From Spirogloea muscicola (Eukaryota; Streptophyta; Zygnematophyceae; Spirogloeales; Spirogloeaceae): a stretch of DNA of 14,816 nucleotides. Shown here piece by piece: positions 1-8,821 of this stretch. Under the pieces are notes generated by a model. It was not told the origin of the DNA and made no database searches. It worked only from the letters and a program-made list of their open reading frames with translations. The stretch spans positions 2,210,588 through 2,225,403 of the forward strand of contig WELB01000002.1 in NCBI GenBank assembly GCA_009602725.1, written 5' to 3'. Position numbers and translations under genes: made by a program. The stretch's first letter is position 1. Every line of letters begins with the position of its first letter.

Positions 1-45
1 GGGCCCTGCCGCGGCGGCGGGCCCGGGCGCGCGCCGCCGGCAGCA

Positions 46-791
46 ATGCTCGCGAGCTTCAGCTTCGAGGTGCACGGCAAGGTGCGCGTCCGCCACCTCG
101 GCTCACCACCCGACCCGGCGGCGGCCCGCCTGGTGCCATGGCTGTCTGCCCCGGCGTCGCGGTGCCTGCAAGGCGAGCCGCTGACCACCTTGCAACGAGG
201 CGTGCGTTGGCGGCGCGGCGGCGGCGGCGGCGGCGGCAGGTGCAGAATGTGCTCTTCCGCAAGGCGGCGGTGGAGAAGGCGCGCACCATGGGCCTCGTGG
301 GCTTCTGCGAGAACACGGGCCACGGCACCGTGCGCGGCGAGGTCCAGGGCGGCGCTCGCGCCCTCGAGGAGATGTATGTCGCCGCTGCGCAGAGAGCCCT
401 CGTCTCGGTGTGGTCGCCGCCGTCACGACCAGGCATCGAGCGGCAGGCAGCTTTGGCACCTCAAAGAACTCGCAGTCGATGGCAATGGCTCGTGATGGAC
501 GCGACGCAGGCGGCGCCGCTGAGCGATTGCTCAGACGCCTTGCGGGTGGGGCTTGCTGTGGCGCTCAGGAAGAACTGGCTGGCAAACGTCGGGTCGCCCA
601 AGTCCCGCATCGACCGCTGCGTCATCACCGACGAGGTCGTGGGCCTCGCAAAGCCGGCGTACCAGACGTTTGAGGTCATCCGGCGAAATCATCAGCGCCG
701 GCTACAGTCCAACCCCAACTCGCCCTCGATCAGCGGCACGCCCATTGTGGCGACCACAGTCTACCGGCAGGGGAGCTTGCCGCTGCAGTGA
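46..791 (+). CDS. Acylphosphatase (three exons)
   Basis: Acylphosphatases are small soluble enzymes that hydrolyse carboxyl-phosphate bonds such as in 1,3-bisphosphoglycerate or carbamoyl phosphate. Exons are 46-81, 240-373 and 569-791. The introns 82-239 (gtgcgc...cag) and 374-568 (gtatgt...cag) keep phase 0 and phase 2, giving about 130 residues. The start of the fold reads FEVHGK/VQNVLFRK across the first junction. The catalytic Arg is R19 and the catalytic Asn is N37 in GFCENT, 18 residues apart as in the human enzyme. Later conserved blocks are GTVRGEVQG, NWLANVGSPKSRIDRC and the terminal strand YQTFEVI. The usual fold ends near there, so the next 35 or so residues are an odd tail, or an unseen intron removes them. 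ATG 46 fits the family start, but the frame stays open to the left edge, so an upstream presequence cannot be excluded. The family call is secure and the ends are less so. Confidence 0.88.
216..237. repeat. CGG trinucleotide run in acylphosphatase intron 1
   Basis: An almost pure CGG/GGC run lies directly before the intron 1 acceptor at 238-239. It replaces the pyrimidine tract expected there, which makes this intron end atypical. Similar GCC/GGC runs lie in the PsbP first exon (about 3238-3264) and in the Ycf54 N-terminus (8792-8812), where they encode alanines. Confidence 0.7.
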
Positions 792-1493
792 CGCCAGTGA
801 TGGTCTGCAGCTCACCCTCGCCAGCTTGACATACCTCCAGCAATGGCCCATTTGAAGTAGCCTGCAGCGCTCTTTCGCCAAAATCAGTGCAGCTAGACCT
901 TCGGCAAGGCTGGCACTCCTAGTGAAGATGCCAGACCCGGTCAGCTTGGCGTTGTCACCAACAGGACAAACTGACAAAGAGCTGCCACTGTGGTCGCCCA
1001 ATGTCTCAAGACTCTGTTGGTATCTTGTCTGCACTCAGACGAGTGACTTGGGGTGCATGCAAGTCCCAAGCATTCAATGTGTACCTTGGCTGCTGCCTTC
1101 GTATAGTGGCTGCATAACTGTATCTGACGGAAAGTGGCTCTTGTGATTAAGAGCTGTCAAGAGCAGCAGTGCAACTAGCGGGACAAGGAGCAACGCTTGA
1201 ATGGCATGCAGTGCCGTGTCCATCTAGGCTGCACACATTTACAACAAAGATTGCATCGCTCCTCCTGGAGTAGTATATAGATCCACCTCAAGGCCACCAT
1301 AGTTCGTTCTTGTCAAGTAAAACCATTCTGTTCTGGAACACTCTGCAGCACCTGCAGCAGCAGAAAACTTTCCAGAAGGACCAGTGCCCATTGGGGACGA
1401 GGCGAATGCTTGGGCGCTATCAATGCCACCACAAGCTGCAAGTACTTCATCCTGCATGTGTACCAAGCGTTGAAAGCGCAGACTCATGCCCAA
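792..1493. other. Convergent intergenic region, no gene seen
   Basis: This 702 bp spacer lies between the stop codons of the acylphosphatase (+) and PsbP (-) genes and presumably holds both 3' UTRs. Short open frames occur on both strands, but none shows a recognisable domain, and composition is close to that of the introns. I saw no tRNA-like structure and no convincing polyadenylation signal. Confidence 0.6.
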
Positions 1494-3270
1494 TCATGAG
1501 GCGTTGCCAGTTGTCTGGAATGACTCATGGATGTGCTGGAGCGTAGCCTTGTCCTTGCCCCACTCAACGTTGGGCGCCATGACGAAGTGTGCATAGAGCT
1601 TGTTATTGGTACATGTCACGGCAATGAGATTGTGTGCCACAGGACTGTCAATCTCAAAGTCGTAGTACACCTGCCCGTTGTCTGCTGTGCGCTGCATCGA
1701 GTTGATGTTCTCCGCCTCGCCAATCTGATCCTGCCAGCCACAATTTGTCTCAAGCCTCTCAGCCAGGCATGCGACAGACATAGTACAATGTTGATCAACA
1801 GCCAGGTCGTGAGGCGGGTGTGCTTGATTACAACATCCACATGTTATCAAGGTGTGGACCTCCGTTGCTTTTGCTACACACTCTGTGCGTCACCGAGGAG
1901 CTTACTTGCAGGTTGACATCAGAGAGGGCCAGATTATTCAGCACATTCTCCTGAGGCGGGAGCTTTCTGAAGCCTGCGGGAGTAAGATCAGCAACACAAT
2001 TGGCAACTGGGCGGACATGCAGCCATTGTGCTGCTTGCCGGGCTTGCATGACGTCATGCTGCCCACAGCTGATGAGGAGCCATTGACAAACCTGCCAAGT
2101 ATGTGAGGTATGTCTTCTCCCTCTTCTTGGAGGGGTTGTAGAACTCCGAGTCAGTCCCGTTGGTCCCCTTCTCCACCTTGGAGATGTTGCGCTCCTTCCA
2201 TCCAGCGGGGACATCGTATACATACTCCGCAGAGTCCCTGCAAAGTTGAGCCAAACATCGCAGCAAGTGTACACAAAGACATAAGAAGATACACAGATGA
2301 CTTAGAGCAAATATACAAGTGCGCAACTGCGCTCTGCTCCTCAATACGATAGTAACTAATGGGAGAGAGTACCTCTTGCTGGCATTGCCACCGTATCCTC
2401 CGTAGCTGGAGGCGCTAGCAGCAGTGCCGTAGTAGGTCTCATACCCTTCCACTGCAACAGCAAATATTGTAAACCTCTCCTCTAATTGTAAGAGGCTGAC
2501 AGCTCCTATGGTGCTCCGAGATGTGCAAGATTCGATAGGAGTGTATACTGGAGCTGATTGAGCTCACCGGCGCTCGCTGAGGCTCCCAGGTCAGCGAACA
2601 AGACGGCAGCAGCCGCCGCTGAGCCCAGCGCCCCTCTCCCGATGCTGCCCCACCAGTCCTTTGCGTCGCTGGTGCAATGCCGGCGCGGAGCAGGAGCTGA
2701 CTGTCATAACTTGGTCACACTATAAACCTGCTGCACAACAGATGATAGGAGACTCGCCGTCCGCCCTGTAAAAGAATCTCTGTGCTCTTCAGATTGCTTG
2801 TCATACTCGTATTGCATTGACGATAGCGCAGACGAGCCCCTGCTGGCCAGGCGCGGCGGCGCACGCCGCAGCCAGAGCTCTCTGACCTGCAGCTAGCTTC
2901 GCAGCGGACGGGCCGGGGCGCCGCTGCGGCCGCAGCCGCGGGCCGTGCCAAGAAGAGGTCCTGCACGCCGCAGAGAGCACTGGCTGTCAGGAGCTCCACG
3001 GCCGCGCCCGAGCGCCGTGCCGCCTATCTAAGCCGCCGTCGCAGCCAAAGGCGGCGACGCCGCCGCCGCGGCGCCCGCCGCCAGCGCCGGAGCGAAGCAC
3101 GGAGACCGCCTGAGTCGGCAGGCGACCACGGGGCCGCGCGCTGATCAGCGTCGCAGCCGGCCCGGCACCTGCGCGGGGCGCGCCTGCGCCCTGCTGGAGG
3201 CCGGGTGGCTCGCCAGGCAGACGCAGCCCGGGGCCGTCGCCGCCGCCGCCGCCGCCACCGTCGCCGCCAT
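1494..3270 (-). CDS. PsbP-domain thylakoid lumen protein (seven exons)
   Basis: PsbP-family proteins act in the thylakoid lumen around photosystem II or other thylakoid complexes. In transcription order the exons are 3270-3169, 2960-2887, 2668-2568, 2451-2373, 2237-2092, 1973-1906 and 1730-1494. All introns are GT-AG and all phases agree, giving 268 residues. Residues 1-59 are an Ala/Arg-rich plastid transit peptide ending near RPVRCEASC. A hydrophobic thylakoid-transfer segment follows (GSIGRGALGSAAAAAVLF) and ends in ASASA, a likely lumenal cleavage site near residue 92. The mature protein begins with a Gly/Tyr/Ser-rich linker. The PsbP fold follows: YVYDVPAGWKE, SKVEKGTNGTDSEFYNP, TYLAGFRKLPP, NVLNNLALSDVNLQ, VYYDFEI, NKLYAHFV and TLQHIHESFQT at the C-terminus. 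ATG 3270 has a good context (gccATGG). Exons 4-7 are very secure. The exon 2/3 junction uses a weak acceptor (2670-2669), chosen because it alone keeps frame and joins the two presequence parts. It could be one of the PPD (PsbP-domain) subfamilies; I cannot say which. Confidence 0.9.
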
Positions 3271-3867
3271 GGCCGCCGGGGACCGCGGCAGGGCGGCCGG
3301 GACTGGGGCGCGGTGCTGGCCTCGAGGGGTATAGCGCTCCTCAGCTTCGTTGGCCAGGAGGCCAATCCGTTACTCCCAAAGGGTTGCTCGTGGCGCTCAA
3401 CGTTCCGTTACGTCTCGCCCTTTCCCCATTGCCGACGACGGCGGACGATTGCACGACAATCCAATTCTTCGCCGTCACGCCGCGGGATGGGGGACCCCCG
3501 TCGAGAGCCGCCATCCGTGATCCGCGGCAGGGGGGCCAGATGGTAAGCCTTACCGGGAAGGCCCTTTCTGGCGGCGCAATTTAATTCATTTCTACTGGAA
3601 CTGAAGCTCAGGGGCAATCCCCTCTCCCCCCCCCCCCCCCCCCCCCCCCCCNAAAAAAAAAAAAAAAAGACGCCGCTGCAGCAGCAGCCCCACGCTGCGG
3701 CGCCGCGTCGGCCGCCCTGCCGCAGACGAGGCTCACCCGCGGCGGCGCCGGCGCCCGCGCGCCGTCGTGCTCTCGTGCCCAGCGCTCGTCTTCGGAGCTC
3801 GACGCGACGGCTGCTGACCGGAGGTGGCGTCCCTTCGCCGTGGCGGCCTGGGGCACAGCGCTCTGCC
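3271..3867. promoter_or_regulatory. Divergent promoter region between PsbP-domain and LpxA genes
   Basis: The start codons of the minus-strand PsbP gene (3270) and the plus-strand LpxA gene (3868 in the preferred model) face away from each other, about 600 bp apart. The region must hold both promoters and 5' UTRs. I see no clear TATA box. The palindrome CCATGG at the PsbP start makes a plus-strand ATG at 3270-3272, but that frame stops after about 20 codons. The interval contains an assembly join (see 3626-3668), so its true length and content are uncertain. Confidence 0.55.
3626..3668. other. Assembly join: 26 C, one N, 16 A
   Basis: A run of 26 C (3626-3651) is followed by an N at 3652 and then 16 A (3653-3668). 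A C-homopolymer abutting an A-homopolymer across an ambiguous base looks like a joint between reads or contigs ending in low-quality homopolymer. It is unlikely to be a biological element. Sequence may be missing here. Confidence 0.8.
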
Positions 3868-6800
3868 ATGACCGGCGAGCGGGCAGCCGAGGCGGTGGGG
3901 AATGCGTCGTGTATTCAGCTCACAGCTGTGCGAGCGCTGACGAAGCGGATAGCGCCGAGACGAGCACTAGTGGCCACGTGGGAGCTGGCGCGACAACATT
4001 CTTGGGAGGGAGGCTCAGCGAGGTCGGGCTTTGTGGATCTGTCATGCATGATGTCTACCAGCATGTCCACTGCTTTTCCATTTGAAGTTTTACCGTTGAT
4101 GAGGCGCCAATTATATGCAGGCCTGTCAATGCCACTTGCAGCTACTTGAGACCTTAGGCCAGTTTGTCATTACTGAGTCTGCCAGCTTGCCAACTTTCCA
4201 GCCGTGTTGTTGGAACTCGAGGTACTCACCTTCAATGTGGTGGCTTTGGCGGTGGCTTCTCAGCATGGCGGCAAGCTCAAAGGATTCCAGGTAGCGACCG
4301 ATGGAACCACCGGCCTGAGCAACAAGGAGTGGTCTCCGGAGCCTCGTGCTTCAGCTGCACCTTCAGGTCTCAACCGGAAAACCAGGCTTGCTCTACACAA
4401 TGTCACTAAAGTTGGAGCTTTGACATGCATTGTTGCGCAGTCAGCTCATTACCAGCGCATATAGTTGTCGCCCTACTGACTGAATGCAAGTTTGACGAAG
4501 AAAAAAGGTGAACAATGCCAAGGAGGTTGCCAACAGGTCAGCACTGGGCTAGCCCACACGAGGAAGTCGCTCATGTTGGCTTCGGTGGCAATGCAGATGC
4601 TAGTGCTCATGAACGGTCAATAAGGTGCGCTACAGACAGAGGAGCAAGTGGCAACATCACTCTGTTGGGCCAGAGCACCACCATCCATGCATCATCTGTA
4701 GTGCATCCAGATGCTGTTCTGGGAGAGGTAACCAGTAATGTGATTTGCATGAGTTTACCAGTGATTGCACCGCACTCGCAAAACAAGACTGTTGGCCCAC
4801 AAGAGTGGCCAACAACATGCCCTGCATTAAGCTGAAGAGCTCCTCATTCCTACTGCCGGCAACAGGTTACCTTGGCATTTCTGAGTAAGCAAGCGGTCCT
4901 TGTTTTGCAATCTGCATTGGCACTTCTGCAGGGCGTGGAGGTTGGCCCACTCTGCACAATTGGGCCTGGAGTGAAGGTTGGCGCAGGCTCAAGACTGCAT
5001 CCTGGATGCCATCTTGCAGGGGATACAGAGATTGGTGAGGGGTGCGAGATTCTCAGGTATGATTGGCACTTACGTTGCATCCATCATAATTTGCTAAAAG
5101 AACTATGCATCTTCTGTACACTGTTGTATTTCTGGCTCTCAAAACTACTTTTCTCAACAAGGAGGGATGCAATGACAGACTCAGACTGATTGTAGTGCCT
5201 CCATATGGTCAATGCCATACCTGTATCTGGGTCAGTGGGGCAATTGTTGGAGCAGACATCCCTGGTCGCACTGTGATTGGTGACAACAACAAGATTGGCT
5301 ACCATGCTGTTGTTGGAGGGAGGTGTCAGGATCTAAAATACAAGGTCAGTGTGAAAATACCTCAAAGGCAAATTCACGTTTATCAGACATGGTGCTAGCA
5401 AATGCTAGGTACTTGCAGGCCTCTTTGTTCGTTAATACTCTGTAAGCAGGTCTGACATCCTTGAGTGCTTCCACCGACTCACATCTCTTTATCTCCTGTA
5501 GTGCTCTGCTTCATGTTCACATTAGTTGTGCAGCTTGACCTCATTCAATCCCTTGGCAGTAGACAACCAAAGCTGTCGTCTGCTGAATGAGCTGCAGGAC
5601 GGGAGTGAATGTTATCTCACTATTGGGCATAACAATGACATCAGAGAACATGTCAGCATCCACAGATCCTCAAAAGTAGATGCCTGCACGGTGAGTAACC
5701 TGCGCATGTGCTCCACATTCAGGCTCTGCTCATCCATCAGCCACTGCTCTTGTGAGATGCAATACAACCAGAACTGAGATGCAGTACAACTGGAACACAT
5801 GATAGCACTAGTATGTTTGCTGCCCTTGAAACAAGGATTGCAGTGTCATGAAAGACTCATCATGAGCAACACACGAGGGTTGGCATAATGTGCCTGTTGT
5901 ATGACGAAGCACCATTGCCATGTATCCAACAGGTCATTGGCGACAACAACCTGATCATGGGTGCCTGCCATGTTGCTCATGACTGCATCTTGGGCAATCG
6001 TAACATACTAGCCAATGGAACTCTGTTGGCTGGTCACGTGGTCTTGGAGGTTGGTGCCACGTCAATGACTTCCATGGCCATGTCATGGTGACTGTAATAC
6101 AAATGATCTGGTAACTGCCAATAGGTATGAGCAGCAGCAAGCAAGTATTGCAAGCAGGTCCAGATGTGGTGCACTTGGTGCATTGTATGCAGGACTTCGT
6201 CCATACTGGAGGAGCAGTGGCAGTCCACCAATTCTGTCAAATCGGATCATATTCCTTCCTCGCCGGTGGTTCTATGGTGTGTTGTTCTTCCTGCTGATTG
6301 TCATCAGAGAGTGCCAGACTTTGGCATGCTATCTAGTGCGATAAATTGTCGGCCATTGTTATCTCAGATCTGCCTCACTTTGCAGGTCGACCGTGATGTA
6401 CCAGTCTACATGATGGTTGCTGGGGACCGAGCTGAATTGAGGGGGCTGAATTTGGAAGGAATGCGGCGATGTGGATTTTCAGATGAGGAGGTGCGCCTAA
6501 GAATGCTTGACCGCAGCTAATATGTGTTTGTTCACTTAGCGGTAGTTTAAGCAGTGTTATGGCTCTGTATCCATGTCATTTGAGTATGGCTTCTCATCTC
6601 ACTTCATCCCTTCTCCAGGTGAAGAGTATTCGTCGAGCATATCAAAGGTTGTTCATGAACTCTGATGTAAAAGCTGGTGGACTGGAGGACAGACTGACCG
6701 ACCTGGTAATTGCCTTGCCCTTGAAAATAAGTGAAAATAATGAGTTCATTTCCAGTTCGTAACCACCAACACATATGTGATCTCTTCTGAGAAGAGAGCA

Positions 6801-7035
6801 GGTTTCTCACTAGATTTACACATACCTGTCCTTGCGTTGCTCAACGTGTTTGTCAAGATGAGGGATTTACCAGTCTTTGTGCAAGTCATGCACTGAAGCT
6901 CTTTCCACTTATCAGGAGGGGAGTCTTGATGACTCATCTGATGCGGCCGTGACACTGCTGGTGAAGTCTGTGCGAGCCTCCTTTGGAGACAAGCGACGAG
7001 GCATCTGCAAGTTTAGGCACTGGACATCAGTCTGA
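3868..7035 (+). CDS. LPXA: LpxA, UDP-N-acetylglucosamine O-acyltransferase, plant type (nine exons)
   Basis: LpxA moves a hydroxyacyl chain from acyl carrier protein to UDP-GlcNAc, the first step of lipid A synthesis; the plant homologue is mitochondrial. Exons are 3868-4022, 4640-4727, 4932-5056, 5236-5344, 5598-5690, 5933-6049, 6193-6276, 6386-6490, 6619-6705 and 6916-7035; if the first two are replaced by one exon starting at ATG 4515 the model has nine. All introns are GT-AG and the model gives 360 residues. The left-handed beta-helix hexapeptides begin at IHASSVVHP and run through [35 protein letters not shown] and QDLKYK. The catalytic block is [11 protein letters not shown]206 matches the E. 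coli catalytic His125. [16 protein letters not shown] follows. The C-terminal helical part carries [21 protein letters not shown] and ends in [10 protein letters not shown]. The first exon reads like a mitochondrial presequence ([20 protein letters not shown]), and ATG 3868 is the first ATG after the join. The alternative start at ATG 4515 gives 350 residues. Everything from 4640 onward is secure. Confidence 0.9.
5754..5797. repeat. Imperfect 22-bp tandem duplication in LpxA intron
   Basis: Two adjacent 22-base units (5754-5775 and 5776-5797) both begin GAGATGCA and share the core TACAAC, differing at a few positions. They lie in the intron between exons 5598-5690 and 5933-6049. This looks like a small local duplication with no evident function. 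Confidence 0.7.
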
Positions 7036-8320
7036 GAGGGCTAGCTAAGCTCTTGCTACCCCAACTCCTGCACTTCTTGTACATGATTAGATTTGACTGA
7101 GCCTCCAGAGGGTTGTCCAGCCCGTCACCACGAGCTAGAGTTGTGCTGGATTCTGGTGCGCATTCTATTGCTATTAGCCGTGATCTTAGTGTGCTAGAAA
7201 TGTTCTAGGGTTCTCCCTTAGACGGTGATATGCCTCTGTCGCAAGACAGGGCAAGGGTATCCCTCCACTCCATTCTTTGTATCTTCAGGCTTGGGAAACT
7301 CTCACAAGGCAAGCTTTATGCAACAGCCGAAGGCATGCTCCTTCAAAGTGGGGCGTGGCTCATGCACGCCCCAATGGTCTGGCCCTGAGCACGACGCGCT
7401 TGGCTGGCCAGCTGTCTCTGGAGCTACAGCCAGCGCTTTGCACTATCTCACTACTCTTTCTAACCAATACTTTCTCCCCACCTCTTGGTCGCATCCTCAA
7501 ACTTCCACATGAGCTTGCTTCCCCTGGTCAACTCAGGACAATACAATTTGAATAGCCAGACTCTTTGTGCGATGAAAGTAGAACCAGCACAAGCACAGTG
7601 CTGTGTAGAGGATCCTCACCGTAAGGTGAGCCTTCGGGTAGCCAACTGCTCAGTGTCCTCTCCAAGGGCCTGATGATTGGTCAACGACAAGGAAGCTGTT
7701 GCGACAACGTACACGTGCTCATTTGTAGTCAGGTGCTGTTTGCACCTGTCTAGACTGACTTGGGACCTGGACAGTTCTGCATACTGAAGACCAGCCATCA
7801 ATAGAGGGCAATGCAAGTCACGACCAGCTGTAAGTGCTTCAGCAACTCTGTCCTGGTGTCCTATTTAATATAGATCCCGCACATCACTCCACATCACAGC
7901 CGAAGCTGCTCCGAGCATTTGACTAAGAAGTTGCTCACGGGTGGTGCAACAGCCACTAATATGTTTTCCTCAAAATTGCTCTGGTGCCCAGGCTGACTAA
8001 GTGGACTGCCAAAGGTCCTTGCCGCTGTAATTTCTTGAGGCCTGTCCAGGCGACTGTACCTATCAACGAGTCTGGGGTCCACTGACGAAGCAGCCCAATC
8101 TCAGCTGTACTAAGCGGCCTCACTTTTGTGCAAGAAAACGTCCCGGCTGCTATCTCCACTGGAAGGATTGCCTCGCATCCGTCAACTTACTCGACACTCC
8201 AGGTGGTCAAGGTAGCCTCGGCTTGACTCGCCGAAGACCCAATCACGACACGATCTTGCAGTCCCTCCAAGGCGAAGGCAGCGACGAGCAGGGCAGGCAG
8301 GCCCGGGCACGCGCGCGTTC
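7036..8320. other. Convergent spacer, no recognisable gene
   Basis: About 1.3 kb separates the LpxA stop (+) from the Ycf54 stop (-). It is long for two 3' UTRs. Open frames up to about 95 codons occur around 7225-7555 on the plus strand, but their translations show no motif I know and no clear splice pattern. I saw no tRNA or repeat. Confidence 0.5.
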
Positions 8321-8821
8321 TCAGGACAGCGCCGACTGGGGCGGCAGGAAGGGCGTCCACCAGGGGCCGTCGTACTTGGGGTACGGCGCCACCCACTTGT
8401 CGGGCTGCCCGAACTGGACGTCCACGGGCTTGGAGGTCAGCGCCTCGTCGTCGGACGCGGCGTCGAACTCGCCTTTGAGCACACGGTCCAGCCGCAGCTT
8501 CATGAACGTGATCCACACCGCGTCGGTGGAGACCAGCGCGACGGCGGGGCGGCGCAGGCGCGCGGCCAGGCCCGGGAAGCGCGCCAGGAATTCCGGCTCG
8601 TACGCCAGCCAGAAGTCGCGGCGCCGCCCCTGCTCGCCAAACAGCCGCAGGCGCTCGCGCATGAGCTCCTGGAAGTGCTCCTCCTCGTCCAGCATGAACG
8701 CCGCATTCGCCACCACGAAGTGGTACGTCCCGCCGCCGCCACCGTCCTCGCCCGCCGCCGCGCCCGGCGCCGGCGCCGGCGCCGCCGCCTNGGCGGCGGC
8801 GGCGGCGGCGGCGACGGCCAT
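8321..8821 (-). CDS. YCF54: Ycf54-family protein, Mg-protoporphyrin ester cyclase accessory factor
   Basis: Ycf54 (LCAA in plants, DUF2488) is needed for assembly or activity of the oxidative Mg-protoporphyrin IX monomethyl ester cyclase, which forms the fifth ring of chlorophyll in the plastid. A single exon of about 166 codons contains the whole domain. It opens with TYHFVVANAAFMLDEEEHFQ, then RERLRLFGEQ, RRRDFWLAYEPEFL, PAVALVSTDAVWITFMKLRL and DRVLKGEF, and ends with a short Pro/Trp-rich tail. The pattern of a hydrophobic strand, an acidic helix, FWL, VSTD and WITFMKLRL is diagnostic of the family. ATG 8821 lies in a CCATGG context. The N-terminal 30 or so residues are an Ala/Pro/Gly stretch that should be a transit peptide but is short, and an N at 8791 (codon NAG) sits inside it. 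The true presequence may therefore be longer or differently framed. The domain call is secure; the N-terminus is not. Confidence 0.92.
   Translation of the reverse strand: MAVAAAAAAAXAAAPAPAPGAAAGEDGGGGGTYHFVVANAAFMLDEEEHFQELMRERLRLFGEQGRRRDFWLAYEPEFLARFPGLAARLRRPAVALVSTDAVWITFMKLRLDRVLKGEFDAASDDEALTSKPVDVQFGQPDKWVAPYPKYDGPWWTPFLPPQSALS
8791..8791. other. Ambiguous base in Ycf54 N-terminal Ala run
   Basis: A single N separates a CGCC-rich stretch from a pure GGC run. It probably marks a collapsed trinucleotide repeat or a contig join, because the frame happens to stay open through it. Its codon on the minus strand is NAG. Confidence 0.7.

Noticed and set aside
46-495. Reading straight through the acylphosphatase introns as one 149-codon protein
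   Set aside because: The frame loses the acylphosphatase motifs after 12 codons; removing two GT-AG introns restores the entire domain.
2715-2999. Independent minus-strand gene beginning at 2999
   Set aside because: Position 2999 is GTG, not ATG. An in-frame stop lies just upstream and the frame runs through an intron. Its useful part (2960-2887) fits as exon 2 of the PsbP gene.
3205-3584. Plus-strand coding region around the CCATGG at 3270
   Set aside because: The plus ATG frame stops after about 20 codons, the other frames are Arg/Gly shadow of the PsbP first exon, and no domain is visible.
3653-3668. Poly-A tail of a retroposed element
   Set aside because: The A run directly abuts an N and a 26-base C run, with no target-site duplication or element body; an assembly join is simpler.
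4164-4464. Extra LpxA exon around ATG 4265 or the 86-codon frame at 4204
   Set aside because: The ATG frame stops after nine codons and the longer frame shows no similarity to LpxA or to a targeting peptide; treated as intron.
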